From: Methanofollis sp. UBA420
GTDB lineage: Archaea > Halobacteriota > Methanomicrobia > Methanomicrobiales > Methanofollaceae
DNA: 64,000 bases
Assembly (NCBI RefSeq): GCF_002498315.1
Contig: NZ_DAGX01000007.1
Coordinates: 248,001-312,000 of the forward strand
Direction of reading: 5' to 3'
This document shows positions 8,904-17,400 of this stretch, one piece after another. Each line of letters opens with the position of its first letter. Positions within the stretch are counted from its first letter, which is position 1. The notes below the pieces were generated by a model that saw nothing but the letters and a program-made list of their open reading frames with translations, made no database searches and was not told the DNA's origin. Both the position numbers and the translations under genes were made by a program.

Positions 8904-9356
8904 ATGGAGTTTGAAGAGAAACTCGCCGCGGTTCTGGAGGGAGGGAAGAAGGAGACCGCATCCCGGTGGCTTGCCGAGATCGAGGAGGAGTACGGGCGTG
9001 CCCCCCTGATCCTGAAAAGGATGGGCGAACGGCCGGAGGTGCTCATCTCCCACCTGCTGTACAAGTCTTCGGTCTTCGAGACCAGCCACCTCGACCCGAA
9101 GTGCATCGAACTGATCAGCCTTGCCGTCGGCGCCGCCCTCAAGTGCCGCCACTGCGTGGAGTACCATATGGCGTCGGCGAAGGCGAAGGGCGCCACCCGC
9201 GACGAGATCCTGGAGGCGATCCTCATCGCCGGCCTGGCCTCCAATGCCTCCGTCCTCGCCGACGCCTACCGCGTGATGGATGAGGAGAAGGACTCCGAGC
9301 CCTGCATCTCCTGCGACATCCAGGGGAAGGACGGGGACTCTGGAAAGACGGAGTGA
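8904..9356 (+). CDS. Carboxymuconolactone decarboxylase/AhpD-like protein
   Basis: The 150-residue protein carries the AhpD-type redox motif CRHCVEYH (Cys81, Cys84, His88) in a helical domain followed by GATRDEILEAILIAGLASNAS, typical of the carboxymuconolactone decarboxylase fold. Proteins with this CxxC...H set are thiol-disulfide or peroxide-handling enzymes. A second pair of cysteines (CISC) lies near the C-terminus, outside the domain. The gene begins 2 bases after mmp7 and closes the cluster, before a hairpin plus T-run. A role in protecting or reducing the activation machinery is plausible, but rests on position only. Confidence 0.85.
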   Translation: MEFEEKLAAVLEGGKKETASRWLAEIEEEYGRAPLILKRMGERPEVLISHLLYKSSVFETSHLDPKCIELISLAVGAALKCRHCVEYHMASAKAKGATRDEILEAILIAGLASNASVLADAYRVMDEEKDSEPCISCDIQGKDGDSGKTE

Positions 9357-9362
9357 GTCTCC

Positions 9363-9398
9363 GGGGAGGTTTTCCTCCTCTTTTCGTGCTTTTTTCGG
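9363..9398 (+). terminator. Hairpin with T-runs after the MCR activation cluster
   Basis: Just after the AhpD-like stop, GGGGAGG pairs with CCTCCTC around a TTTT loop. Two T-rich runs (TTTTC, then TTTTTTC) follow. Position at the end of a nine-gene co-directional cluster supports transcription termination. Confidence 0.5.
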
Positions 9399-9420
9399 TC
9401 GCACGTCTCAGATCCGGATA

Positions 9421-9580
9421 GGGACGAGATCGGCACTCTTCCCTTCTGGATAATCTATTCTGTCCTTCCCTGACCTATCCTGAGATGGAACGACCGAAGG
9501 GATTCGAGAAAATCTTTGATTTTCGAGGTCTGGGGGCTTACCCCCGGTCCAGAGTGTGGGGAAGGCGTTTGGTTGGCGTC
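9421..9580 (+). repeat. Dispersed intergenic repeat, copy 1
   Basis: A multi-part element lies in the 500-base gap between the AhpD-like gene and the GH57 gene. In order it contains a CTATTCTGTCCTTCC stretch, CGACCGAAGGGA, a perfect hairpin GAAAATC-TTT-GATTTTC (9508-9524), a GGGGG-CTTA-CCCCC hairpin (9532-9545), and the core GTGGGGAAGGC at 9556-9566. The same parts recur at five other loci in the window. No reading frame with protein-like character covers it. Confidence 0.7.
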
Positions 9581-9587
9581 CTCCTCC

Positions 9588-9765
9588 GGGGGGCTGTTGC
9601 CCCCCGGTCCCCCCTTCATTAAGATAGGGAGGGATATGGCAATCTCCCCTTCTGATTTTCTATTCTGTCTTCCTGGGGCTAGTCAGGAGAGAACTGCGAC
9701 CGAAATGAGTCGAGAAACCTCCGGTCTAGAGAGTGGGGAAGGCAGTGTGTCGGTTCCTCCCTCAG
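9588..9765 (+). repeat. Dispersed intergenic repeat, copy 2
   Basis: This second copy follows copy 1 directly. It starts with a GGGGGG-CTGTTG-CCCCCC hairpin and a CCCCCCTTCAttaaGATAGGGAGGGATATGG-type stretch, followed by CTATTCTGTCTTCCTGGGG, GCGACCGAAATGAGTCGAG and the core GTGGGGAAGGC at 9733-9743. The A/T-rich hairpin seen in copy 1 is reduced here. The rest of the gap to 9860 holds the GH57 promoter. Confidence 0.65.
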
Positions 9766-9792
9766 AGATACTCCTCTCCCCTCCCCGAAGAT

Positions 9793-9806
9793 ACCCTTTA
9801 ATATTC
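9793..9806 (+). promoter_or_regulatory. TATA-like element upstream of the GH57 gene
   Basis: CCCTTTAATATTCC lies about 60 bases before the GH57 start in otherwise GC-rich DNA, suitable as an archaeal box A with transcription starting near 9825. This is a weak single-motif call. Confidence 0.35.
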
Positions 9807-9860
9807 CGTCCGGGGATAGGGGGGTGACAGGCATCAGGCCGCGTCGATGGGGGGACGTTC

Positions 9861-11294
9861 ATGGCGGCGATATGTCTGGGCTTTGAAGTGCACCAGCCCT
9901 TCAGGCTCAACAGGGATTTTGTACCGGCGATGGCGAGAGGCCGGCGTGACCTGAAGGACTGCTACTTCGACGCATCGAATCGGGAGATCCTGGACCGCGT
10001 CGCCGCCCGGTGCTATATCCCGGCGACGGAGATCGTCCTGGACGCCCTCGACGGTGGGATGACGTGCGCCTTCTCCCTCTCCGGGGTGCTCGTCGAGCAA
10101 CTTGAGCGGTGGCGCCCCGACGCCCTCGCCCTCTTTGCCGAGGTGGCGGCCCACAAAAACGCCGAGTTCCTCGCCCAGACCTACTACCACAGCCTTGCCG
10201 GTTTCTTCGCCGACACGGAGGAACTCAGCCTGCAGATGAGAATGCACGCCGACCTGATGCACGACCTCTTCGGGAGAGTGCCGACGGTCGCCGAGAACAC
10301 CGAGTTCGCGCTGGACGACCGGATCGCCGCCGTCGTGCGGGACCTCGGTTTCTCCGCGGTCTATACCGAGGGGGCCGACCGCCTGCTCGGCGGGCGGGAT
10401 CCGAACGAGACTTACACCTGCGCCGGCCTCCCTCTCCTCCTGCGGAACTGCCCTCTCTCCGACGACATCGCCTTCCGCTTCTCCTGGGCCGGATGGGACA
10501 AGCACCCCCTGACGGCGGAGACCTATGCCTCCTGGGTCGCCCGATCGTCCGGGCGATGCGCCCATGTCTTCATCGACTACGAAACCTTCGGCGAGCACCA
10601 CCGGGAGGAGAGCGGCATCCTGGACTTCCTCGAAGCCCTGCCCGGCGCCTTCGACGAGGCCGGCGTCGCCACTCTCCTCCCGTCGGAGGCGGCCGCCTCC
10701 GCCCATGCCGGCGAGGTCTCCCTCGAAAACCCTGTCTCCTGGGCCGACCTTGAGAAAGACGCCTCGGCCTGGCTCGGCAACCCCGTCCAGCAGAGCGCTT
10801 TCTTCGCCCTCGAACACTCCCCCGCGAGGGCCGCCCGCCCCGACCTCTGGCGCTATTTCGGGACGAGCGACCACTTCTACTATCTCGCACGAAAGAACGG
10901 GTCATGTGGCGAGGTACACCGCTACTTCTGTCCCGAGGGGAACGACGGTTCCCATGACGCCTACATGCGGGTGCTCTCCCACCTGGAGGGCAGGTGTCTC
11001 GGCAGGGGGAGACGGGCGGTCGCCTCCCTCCCGCCCGACCGCGCTTTCCACTTCTGCTTTCCGGGCGGGCAGTACGCGGGCGTCTCGGCGCACAGTCTCC
11101 GTGAGTTCGAGGAGACCCTGGAAAGAGCGCCCCGCGAGTCGGTCTGGTGGCACCTCGACCGCGGCGACTACTCCCGGTGGATCGAGGGATCTGTCGGCGA
11201 CAGACGGCTTGCACGGGCTGTCTCGACCTGCGCAACGCCGGACGACGTGCGGGAGACGGTACGTGCACGGAGGTGTTTGCTCTGCGGAGACTGA
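9861..11294 (+). CDS. Glycoside hydrolase family 57 alpha-amylase-like enzyme
   Basis: The 477-residue protein has GH57 conserved regions: FEVHQP at residues 8-13, a YYHSLAGFF segment near 112, VYTEGAD in the nucleophile-region part, and FIDYETFGEHH at 237-247, typical of conserved region 4 with the acid/base Asp. GH57 enzymes act on alpha-glucans (alpha-amylase, 4-alpha-glucanotransferase or branching enzyme); the exact specificity is not readable here. There is no signal peptide, so it works on intracellular glycogen. It heads a six-gene run with overlapping starts. Its 3' end overlaps the next glycosyltransferase by about 22 bases. Confidence 0.9.
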   Translation: MAAICLGFEVHQPFRLNRDFVPAMARGRRDLKDCYFDASNREILDRVAARCYIPATEIVLDALDGGMTCAFSLSGVLVEQLERWRPDALALFAEVAAHKNAEFLAQTYYHSLAGFFADTEELSLQMRMHADLMHDLFGRVPTVAENTEFALDDRIAAVVRDLGFSAVYTEGADRLLGGRDPNETYTCAGLPLLLRNCPLSDDIAFRFSWAGWDKHPLTAETYASWVARSSGRCAHVFIDYETFGEHHREESGILDFLEALPGAFDEAGVATLLPSEAAASAHAGEVSLENPVSWADLEKDASAWLGNPVQQSAFFALEHSPARAARPDLWRYFGTSDHFYYLARKNGSCGEVHRYFCPEGNDGSHDAYMRVLSHLEGRCLGRGRRAVASLPPDRAFHFCFPGGQYAGVSAHSLREFEETLERAPRESVWWHLDRGDYSRWIEGSVGDRRLARAVSTCATPDDVRETVRARRCLLCGD

Positions 11295-12412
11295 AAATCG
11301 CGTTCTTCTGCTGGGAGTCGCTCCACGGTATCAGGGTCGGCGGCCTCGCCCCCGCGGCGACCTGCCTTGCCGAGGCTCTTGCCCGCGACCACGAGGTCCA
11401 CTTTTTCACCCGCGGCTCCGGGCCGCCGGAAAAAAACGGCGTCGTCTACCACTACTGCGATCCCCATGGCGGGAACATCGTCGAGTTCTGCAAAGACCTC
11501 GCCCTGAAGGCCTGCCGCCAGTTCCGGGAGGAGGACTCCCCGCCCTTCGATGTCCTCCATTTTCACGACTGGCACTTTGTCGAAGCGATGCACCGCCTGC
11601 GGGAGAGGAGGACGGTGCTCTCCTTCCACTCCACCGAGTACGGGCGGAACGGCAACCAGAAAGGCGGGTGGTGGGAGTTCGGCGAGATCTCGGGGAAGGA
11701 GTGGTACGGGGCCTATATCGCAAAAAGGGTGGTCGCCGTCTCGAAGACCCTGAGGGCGGAGGTGATGGATCTGTACTCTGTCCCTGGCTGGAAGATCGAC
11801 GCCGTCCCGAACGGGATCGACCCCGAAACCTTTGCGATGCGTGTCGACCAGGGGGAGGTGAAGCGCCGGTACGGCCTCCACCCGTATGCGCCCCTCGTCT
11901 TCTTCGGCGGCCGTCTCGTCTACCAGAAGGGGCCGGACATCCTTGTGAAGGCGATCCCGTCCGTGCTGCGGCACCGCTGGGACGCTAACTTCATCTTCGC
12001 GGGCAAGGGCGACATGCAGGAATGGGTCGCCCGCCATACCCGGGGGATGCCCGCGCAGGTGCTCGGCTATCTTGCCGAACCCGACTTTGTCAGCCTCCTC
12101 AATGCCGCGGACATCGTCGCCATCCCGAGCAGGAACGAGCCCTTTGGCCTGATCCTCACCGAGGCCTGGAGTGCGAGCCGGTGCGTCGTCGCCTCCGACG
12201 TCGGCGGCCTCGGCGAGAACATCGAGCACCTGGTGAACGGCGTCAAGGTGCCTGTCTCGGCCGAGGGGATCGCGGGCGGGATCAACACCGTCATCGACGA
12301 CCGCAGACTCTGCTCCACCCTGGGTCGGCAGGGCCGGGAGAAGGTGGAGAGGGAGTTCAGATGGGAGGCGGTGGCGCGGGCGATGGAGCAGGTCTACGAG
12401 AAGGTGCTCTGA
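11273..12412 (+). CDS. GT4/GT5-like glycosyltransferase, glycogen synthase type
   Basis: The protein of about 379 residues starts FALRRLKIAFFCWESLHGIRVGGLA, a GT-B fold N-terminus with the glycine-rich GGLA loop of starch/glycogen synthases. It continues with DVLHFHDWHFVEA, a VVAVSKTLR interdomain segment, and a C-terminal donor domain with FFGGRLVYQKGPD and PSRNEPFGLILTEA (the E-x7-E nucleotide-sugar motif). The frame is open upstream to 11147, but homology begins only at the LKIAFFCW segment. The GTG at 11273 is the only plausible nearby start and lies within the GH57 gene; it is uncertain because GGAGG touches it directly. The likely role is alpha-1,4-glucan chain elongation. Confidence 0.85.
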   Translation: MFALRRLKIAFFCWESLHGIRVGGLAPAATCLAEALARDHEVHFFTRGSGPPEKNGVVYHYCDPHGGNIVEFCKDLALKACRQFREEDSPPFDVLHFHDWHFVEAMHRLRERRTVLSFHSTEYGRNGNQKGGWWEFGEISGKEWYGAYIAKRVVAVSKTLRAEVMDLYSVPGWKIDAVPNGIDPETFAMRVDQGEVKRRYGLHPYAPLVFFGGRLVYQKGPDILVKAIPSVLRHRWDANFIFAGKGDMQEWVARHTRGMPAQVLGYLAEPDFVSLLNAADIVAIPSRNEPFGLILTEAWSASRCVVASDVGGLGENIEHLVNGVKVPVSAEGIAGGINTVIDDRRLCSTLGRQGREKVEREFRWEAVARAMEQVYEKVL

Positions 12413-13650
12413 TGCGGGTCGCCTATTTCCTGGACGAGTTCCCCCCCTTTCTCCGGGGCGGCCTCGGGACATATGCGCTGGAGATGGCCCCGCGCCTTGC
12501 GGCGTCAGGCCACGAACTCACCGTCTACGCCTTCAGGATGGGGGACGCGGCCGTGGAGGAGGAGTGGGCCGGGGCCCATGTCCGGCGCCTCCCTCTCCCC
12601 GAACCCGCTCCCCTCCTCCCGGTGGTCCTGCCCTCCGAGGTGGCGGCCTGGCCCCCTGACGCCGCCCATTTCTTCGCCGACTACCTCTTCTACAACATCG
12701 TCTCCGCCGGCGACCTCCTTGCCCGCGGCGAGGGGGCCGACCTCGCGGTTGCGCACGACTGGCTCGCCGCCCCGGCCGCGATGGTGACGGCCGCGTCCCT
12801 TGGCATCCCCTTCGTCTTCCATGTCCACTCGACCGAAGGGGGACGGTCAGAGGGCGGAGGGTCGCCGACTGTTCGGGCCCTCGAGGCCCGCGCCCTGGAA
12901 AAGGCCGCCGCCGTCATCACGGTCAGCCATGCGATGGAGGACGAACTCCTCGCCCTCGGCGTCCCTGCGGAAAAGATCCGGGTCGTCCACAATGGCGTCG
13001 ATACTGCGAAGTACGACCCGGCCCGTATCCCGCCGACGGCGGTGCGGGCCTTCAGGGAGCGCCTCGGCGTGGGATGCGACCCGCTCGTCCTCTTCATCGG
13101 CCGACTGACGCGGGTGAAGGGGGCCGACACTCTCCTCCGGGCCTTCGGCATGGTCCTGCAAAAGGTGCCTGCGGCGCATCTCCTCGTCCTCGGCGTCGGC
13201 GAGATGGACGGGGAGATCACGCGCCTCGCCGAGACGATCGGGGAGGGGCGGGTCCACCTGGAGTTCTCCTTTCTCCCTGAAGAGGAACGTATCCTCCGCT
13301 ATGCCGCCGCCGACGTCTGCGTCTTCCCCTCGACCTACGAGCCCTTCGGCATCGTCTGCACCGAGGCGATGGCGATGGGAAAACCTGTCGTCGTCGGGGC
13401 GCGGGGCACCTCGGGCATGCGGGAGCAGGTCGTCCCTGCCGGAGACGGCATCTGCGGTTTTCATATCAACCCCCATGACCCGGCAGACATCGCCACCTAT
13501 CTCTCCCTTGTCCTCTGCGATTCCGCCCTGCGGGAAGTGATGGGGAGGAACGGGAGGGCGCGGGCCGTCTCCCTCTTCTCCTGGGACCGAGCGGCGCGGG
13601 AGACGGCGGAGGTCTACGAGGAGGCCGTCAGGGGAGGGAAAAGATCGTGA
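12412..13650 (+). CDS. GT4-family glycosyltransferase, second glycogen synthase-like protein
   Basis: The 412-residue protein begins MRVAYFLDEFPPFLRGGLGTYALE, again with the GGLG loop at the N-terminus. It has AVAHDWLAAPAA and FVFHVHSTEGG in the acceptor domain, and FIGRLTRVKGADTLL plus PSTYEPFGIVCTEA in the donor domain. It is a diverged paralogue of the preceding gene. Its ATG overlaps the previous stop by one base (TGATG), and the following debranching gene overlaps it by 4 bases, so translation is coupled. Two synthase-like genes side by side suggest division of labour, for example priming and elongation. That is inference. Confidence 0.87.
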   Translation: MRVAYFLDEFPPFLRGGLGTYALEMAPRLAASGHELTVYAFRMGDAAVEEEWAGAHVRRLPLPEPAPLLPVVLPSEVAAWPPDAAHFFADYLFYNIVSAGDLLARGEGADLAVAHDWLAAPAAMVTAASLGIPFVFHVHSTEGGRSEGGGSPTVRALEARALEKAAAVITVSHAMEDELLALGVPAEKIRVVHNGVDTAKYDPARIPPTAVRAFRERLGVGCDPLVLFIGRLTRVKGADTLLRAFGMVLQKVPAAHLLVLGVGEMDGEITRLAETIGEGRVHLEFSFLPEEERILRYAAADVCVFPSTYEPFGIVCTEAMAMGKPVVVGARGTSGMREQVVPAGDGICGFHINPHDPADIATYLSLVLCDSALREVMGRNGRARAVSLFSWDRAARETAEVYEEAVRGGKRS

Positions 13651-15332
13651 TCGCCTTCTCCGCCGGCCTTCAGGACCGGGCGTTCGCCCGGACAAAGGAG
13701 TACCTCCTTGTTGCGGACGGCGCCTATGCCTCCTCCTCCCTTGCCGGGAACACCCGGAAGTACCACGGCCTCCTTGTCAGGGACGGCCGCGTCCTCCTCT
13801 CCGGCCTCGACGAGTACCTGAACGGCACCGCCCTCACCCCGGCGGCGTATGTGGGCGGGAACGACGACCGCGGGCTTGCCGCCCTCGCCGCCGTCTCCCT
13901 CTCGCCGGAGCCCGTCTTCGTCTACCATGCCGGTGGTGCGGTTCTGCGGAAGACACTCTCATTCGACGGCACCCTCTCGGTCAGGTACGACCTCCTTGGT
14001 GAGGGGACGCTCAGGGTCGCGCCCCTCGTCGCCTGCCGCGGCGTCCATGAGGTGAGGACAACCTGCGACGGTCTTCTGGTCGCTCCCCTCTCCGACGGCG
14101 TGCAGGTCGGTACCCTGGCAGTCAGGTCAGACCTCTCCTTCACCCCGGCCCCGGCCGTCTACCGCGACGTCCTCTACGAGGTGGAGAGGGAGCGGGGCTA
14201 TGCCCACCAGGAAAATCTCTTCTGCCCCGGTGTTTTCGAGGGCGAAGGAGAGGACCGGACATTCTGGCTGGAGGCCGACGCCGGCGGGGGGTGGTCTCCA
14301 CCAGAAAAATCAGGTGACTCTCTCTCCCGCGCCGCCGAGACCTTCCTCGTCGGCGACGCGATCCTTGCGGGTTACCACTGGTTCGCGGAGGAGTGGGGCA
14401 GGGACACCTTCGTCTCCCTGCCCGGCCTCCTCCTGTCCCGCGGCGACCATGCCCGCGCCCGCCGCATCTTCACCCGCTGGGCCGGCATGATCCGGGGCGG
14501 CCTCCTCCCGAACAGGCCTCCTGACGATTATTCTTCGTCGGACGCCGCCCTCTGGTTCGTCCTCGCCCTCGCAAGGTATGCGACCGGAGAGAAAGACCCG
14601 ACATTTGTCCGCTCCATGTGCCCGCAGGTCGCCGCCGTCCTCGACGGCTATCAGGACAGCCCGGTGACGCACCTCGACGGTGCCCTCCTCTCCATCGCCC
14701 CGCGGAGCACCTGGATGGATACCCCTTTCACGCCCCGCGGCGGAAAACCGGTCGAGGTCAACGCCCTCTGGGTGGCGGCCCTCAGGTTCGCGGAGTCCCT
14801 CGGCATCGACGGCCCGGTGACGGCCCGCGAGGCCGGAGAGGCCTTCGGCCGGTTCTGGAACGAGGAGAAAGGCTGCTTCTTCGACCTCATCGACCCTGCC
14901 GACCCGGCGGTCAGGCCGAACCAGGTCGTCGCCCTCGCCCTCGGCATCCCGCCGGCCGACCGGGCGACGAGGGCACTCGCGGTGGTCAGGTCCGAACTGC
15001 TCACGCCCTTCGGCCTGCGCACCCTCTCGCCCCGCGAGGCCGGGTACGCGGGCAGGTTCACCGGCGACGCCGCCTACCACAACGGGACTGTCTGGCCCTG
15101 GCTTCTCGGCTTTTACATCGACGCCCTCAGGGTCTACGAACCCGGCGTCGACCCCGACCCCCTGCTCGTCCCCCTCCGCGCCCATCTCGCCGACGCCGGC
15201 CTCGGCACGATCTCCGAGTGCTTCGACGGCGACCCGCCGCACAGGCCGGGCGGCTGCATCGCGCAGGCCTGGAGCGTCGCTGAAGTGTTAAGAGCCTCCG
15301 CGGCCCTGCGGGGGGTGCGCCATGAGGCGTGA
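13647..15332 (+). CDS. Archaeal-type glycogen debranching enzyme (amylo-alpha-1,6-glucosidase)
   Basis: The 561-residue protein has an N-terminal beta-rich domain (NTRKYHGLLVRDGR near residues 34-47, diagnostic of this family). A GH133-type alpha/alpha toroid follows with HWFAEEWGRDTFVSLPG near 245-261 and FTGDAAYHNGTVWPWLLGFY near 470-489. These carry the expected acidic catalytic residues. The length fits archaeal debranching proteins, which are shorter than the eukaryotic bifunctional enzyme. The start is GTG, overlapping the preceding stop as GTGA. With GH57 and two synthases it completes a glycogen turnover set. Confidence 0.9.
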   Translation: MIAFSAGLQDRAFARTKEYLLVADGAYASSSLAGNTRKYHGLLVRDGRVLLSGLDEYLNGTALTPAAYVGGNDDRGLAALAAVSLSPEPVFVYHAGGAVLRKTLSFDGTLSVRYDLLGEGTLRVAPLVACRGVHEVRTTCDGLLVAPLSDGVQVGTLAVRSDLSFTPAPAVYRDVLYEVERERGYAHQENLFCPGVFEGEGEDRTFWLEADAGGGWSPPEKSGDSLSRAAETFLVGDAILAGYHWFAEEWGRDTFVSLPGLLLSRGDHARARRIFTRWAGMIRGGLLPNRPPDDYSSSDAALWFVLALARYATGEKDPTFVRSMCPQVAAVLDGYQDSPVTHLDGALLSIAPRSTWMDTPFTPRGGKPVEVNALWVAALRFAESLGIDGPVTAREAGEAFGRFWNEEKGCFFDLIDPADPAVRPNQVVALALGIPPADRATRALAVVRSELLTPFGLRTLSPREAGYAGRFTGDAAYHNGTVWPWLLGFYIDALRVYEPGVDPDPLLVPLRAHLADAGLGTISECFDGDPPHRPGGCIAQAWSVAEVLRASAALRGVRHEA

Positions 15333-16266
15333 ACAGCATGTCGGCACCCTCTCCCCCGGCGACCCCTTCCGGGACTGGCTTGTCTCCGTCCTCGACGGTC
15401 GGATCAGGCACGCCGACGCCCAGGCCGATGTCTACCTGATCAGGCCGGCGTCGCACACCGTCTGCCGGTACGGCTTTCGCGGCGAAGGGGTCAGCGTCGT
15501 CAGCAAGTTCTTCGCCGAACCGACCGGGACAAACCATCGCTTCGACCCGGAGAAGGCGATGGAGACGGAGTACAGGATGCTGAAGAAGGCGCGGCGGAGG
15601 ATCGCGGTCCCCGAACCGATCGCCGTCCGCGCCGACTATCACTGCGCCCTTGTCACTGGATACGTGAGGGGCAGGCCCCTCCTCGACTTCCTCAGGGACG
15701 ACCCCTCCCTCTTCGACCGCCTGACCGACATCGCTGGCCTCCTCCGCCGTCTCCACGGCAGGGGTGCGTCGGCGTACGACCTGGAGAGGGAGTTTGCCAC
15801 CTTTCAGGGCGTTCTCGGTCAGGTTGATCTGTCTTCGGGGGAGAGGGAGCGTTTCAACCGCCGCCTCAGGCGGTGGCGGGACGCCGGCACCCTGGAACGC
15901 CGCCGCGGCTGCATGATCCACCGCGACGCCACGCCGACAAACTATCTCTTCGGGAAGGACGGGGTCGTCGCGGTCGATTTCGAGAGCGCCTGGACAGGTG
16001 CGCACCCGGCACACGACCTCGGCATCCTCTGCGCCGAGATCAGGTACGCCTTCAGGCGTCGGTACGGCGACGCCGGGAGGGCCGAACCCTATCTCGGCCA
16101 TCTCCTCTGGCACTATGCGGGATCGGACGATGCGTTCAGGTACGTCACCGGGTGCGTCCCCTTCTCCATGGCCCTCGGCTATCTCCGTATGGCGCGCCTT
16201 TCGATCGGAAACCATGAAAAGGAATGGCTGAAAAAGGAGGCGCTTGCATGTCTCAGGCACCGGTAG
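15322..16266 (+). CDS. Aminoglycoside-phosphotransferase-fold kinase in the glycogen cluster
   Basis: The 314-residue protein has the choline/aminoglycoside kinase fold. The catalytic loop is MIHRDATPTNYLF (near residues 196-208) and the metal-binding segment is VAVDFESAW. An N-lobe lysine in VVSKFF and an E in TEYRMLKKA complete the ATP site. Position between the debranching enzyme (11-base overlap) and a HAD phosphatase suggests a sugar or glycoside substrate, as for maltokinase-like members of this fold. An antibiotic target is unlikely. The substrate is not deducible from the sequence. Confidence 0.82.
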   Translation: MRREQHVGTLSPGDPFRDWLVSVLDGRIRHADAQADVYLIRPASHTVCRYGFRGEGVSVVSKFFAEPTGTNHRFDPEKAMETEYRMLKKARRRIAVPEPIAVRADYHCALVTGYVRGRPLLDFLRDDPSLFDRLTDIAGLLRRLHGRGASAYDLEREFATFQGVLGQVDLSSGERERFNRRLRRWRDAGTLERRRGCMIHRDATPTNYLFGKDGVVAVDFESAWTGAHPAHDLGILCAEIRYAFRRRYGDAGRAEPYLGHLLWHYAGSDDAFRYVTGCVPFSMALGYLRMARLSIGNHEKEWLKKEALACLRHR

Positions 16267-16919
16267 ATTTCACGCGGGTCCGCGCCGTACTCTTCGACTG
16301 TTACGACACCCTGCTCGATATCAGCACCGACGAGAGGGGCGTTTGCGGCTACCAGACCCTCAGCACGTGGGCGGCCTACCAGGGGGTGCGGATCGCCCCC
16401 GAAGACCTGAGGGACGAATACCGGCAGCGGATCGCCGGGATGATGGCACAGAGCACGGAGGCCCACCCCGAGGTGCGGGTCGAGGAGATCTTTGCCGGGA
16501 TCTGCCGGGACTACGCCGCCTGGCCGCTGGACGAGACCATCCTCGGGGTCATGTTCGCCCGGTCCTTCCGGGCCGCGACTGTCAGGAGGCTGGGGGCCTT
16601 CCCGCGGAGCCGGAGACTCCTCTCGGCCCTGTACGGCTATCCCCTCGGCGTCGTCTCCAACGGGCAGCGGGTCTTCTCAGAGGTCGAACTCCGGATGTTC
16701 GGCCTGGCCCCCTTCTTCAGGACCGCCGTCTTCTCCTCCGACGTCGGGTGCAAGAAACCCGACGACCGGATCTTTCAGGTCGCCCTCAGGCGCATCGGTA
16801 TCGAACCAGAGGAGGCCCTCTTCATCGGCGACTCGATGACAAACGACATCATCCCGGCGCGGCGCCTCGGCATGCAGGCGATCCATATCCGCGAGGCCTG
16901 GCCGCTCTTTTCGGTCTGA
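16248..16919 (+). CDS. HAD-IA family phosphatase
   Basis: The 223-residue protein shows all HAD motifs: FDCYDTLL (motif I), VVSNG (motif II), a conserved Lys in CKKPD (motif III) and FIGDSMTNDI (motif IV), with a helical cap between I and II. The ATG at 16248 was chosen over an upstream ATG because GGAGG sits 8 bases before it. The start lies inside the end of the kinase gene (19-base overlap). Such enzymes release phosphate from small phosphorylated metabolites. The pairing with the kinase and glycogen genes suggests a sugar phosphate, which is inference. Confidence 0.85.
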   Translation: MSQAPVDFTRVRAVLFDCYDTLLDISTDERGVCGYQTLSTWAAYQGVRIAPEDLRDEYRQRIAGMMAQSTEAHPEVRVEEIFAGICRDYAAWPLDETILGVMFARSFRAATVRRLGAFPRSRRLLSALYGYPLGVVSNGQRVFSEVELRMFGLAPFFRTAVFSSDVGCKKPDDRIFQVALRRIGIEPEEALFIGDSMTNDIIPARRLGMQAIHIREAWPLFSV

Positions 16920-16954
16920 GGAAACGATCCCCATTGTTATGGCTGTGATCATCG

Positions 16955-17400
16955 TCTTTGGTTCTGTCTTCTCGGGGCAGATCTTGGATGGGGGTCCGGG
17001 AGATGCGACTAAAGGGAACTTGAGAAAATCTTTGATTTTCGGGATTTGTAGAAACCCTCATGTTCAGGTTGATGTCGCCCCCCAGAATTTCATTGAGTGA
17101 GTGCGGATCCACCGCCTTCCCCTAAATCCGAATCGGGGGACTACAACGAAACCTTCGGTTTCTTGACCTTACTTCGTTCGGACAGCGAAGACTTCGTCTC
17201 AGTGCACATCAAAGATGTGCCTGAACGAGAAAATCTTCGATTTTCCTGTTCTGGCAGATCTTTGATTTGACGTTGACCGAAGGTTTTCGATTGTCCGGGG
17301 GCGTAGTCCCCCGGCACAGGCACTCCTGAACAGGATTTCTACAGAGCCGATTTTCGATGAAACTCCCTGTCTAGATTGTGGGGAAGGCGGTGGATCCGCG
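16955..17400 (+). repeat. Dispersed intergenic repeat, composite copy 3 with several variable hairpins
   Basis: The 550-base gap between the HAD gene and DUF1614 holds the longest version of the repeat. Hairpins seen in order are AAAATC-TTT-GATTTT (near 17026), CGAAACC-TT-CGGTTTC (17146-), CGAAGAC-TTC-GTCT (17188-), CACATC-AAA-GATGTG (17204-), GAAAATC-TTC-GATTTTC (17228-) and GGGGGCGTAGTCCCCC (near 17296). The core GTGGGGAAGGC follows at 17378-17388. TAGAAACCCTC (17049-17059) and GGGGGACTACA (17135-17145) are shared with the 34-kb locus. I see no gene in this stretch. Confidence 0.7.

Noticed and set aside
9421..9765. Insertion sequence remnant
   Set aside because: No transposase-like frame, terminal inverted repeats at the edges or target duplications were seen. 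The recurring unit is structured DNA without coding sense.
15322..16266. Antibiotic (aminoglycoside) resistance gene
   Set aside because: The fold is shared with many small-molecule kinases. The gene sits in a glycogen cluster of a methanogen with overlapping starts, so resistance is not a supported reading.
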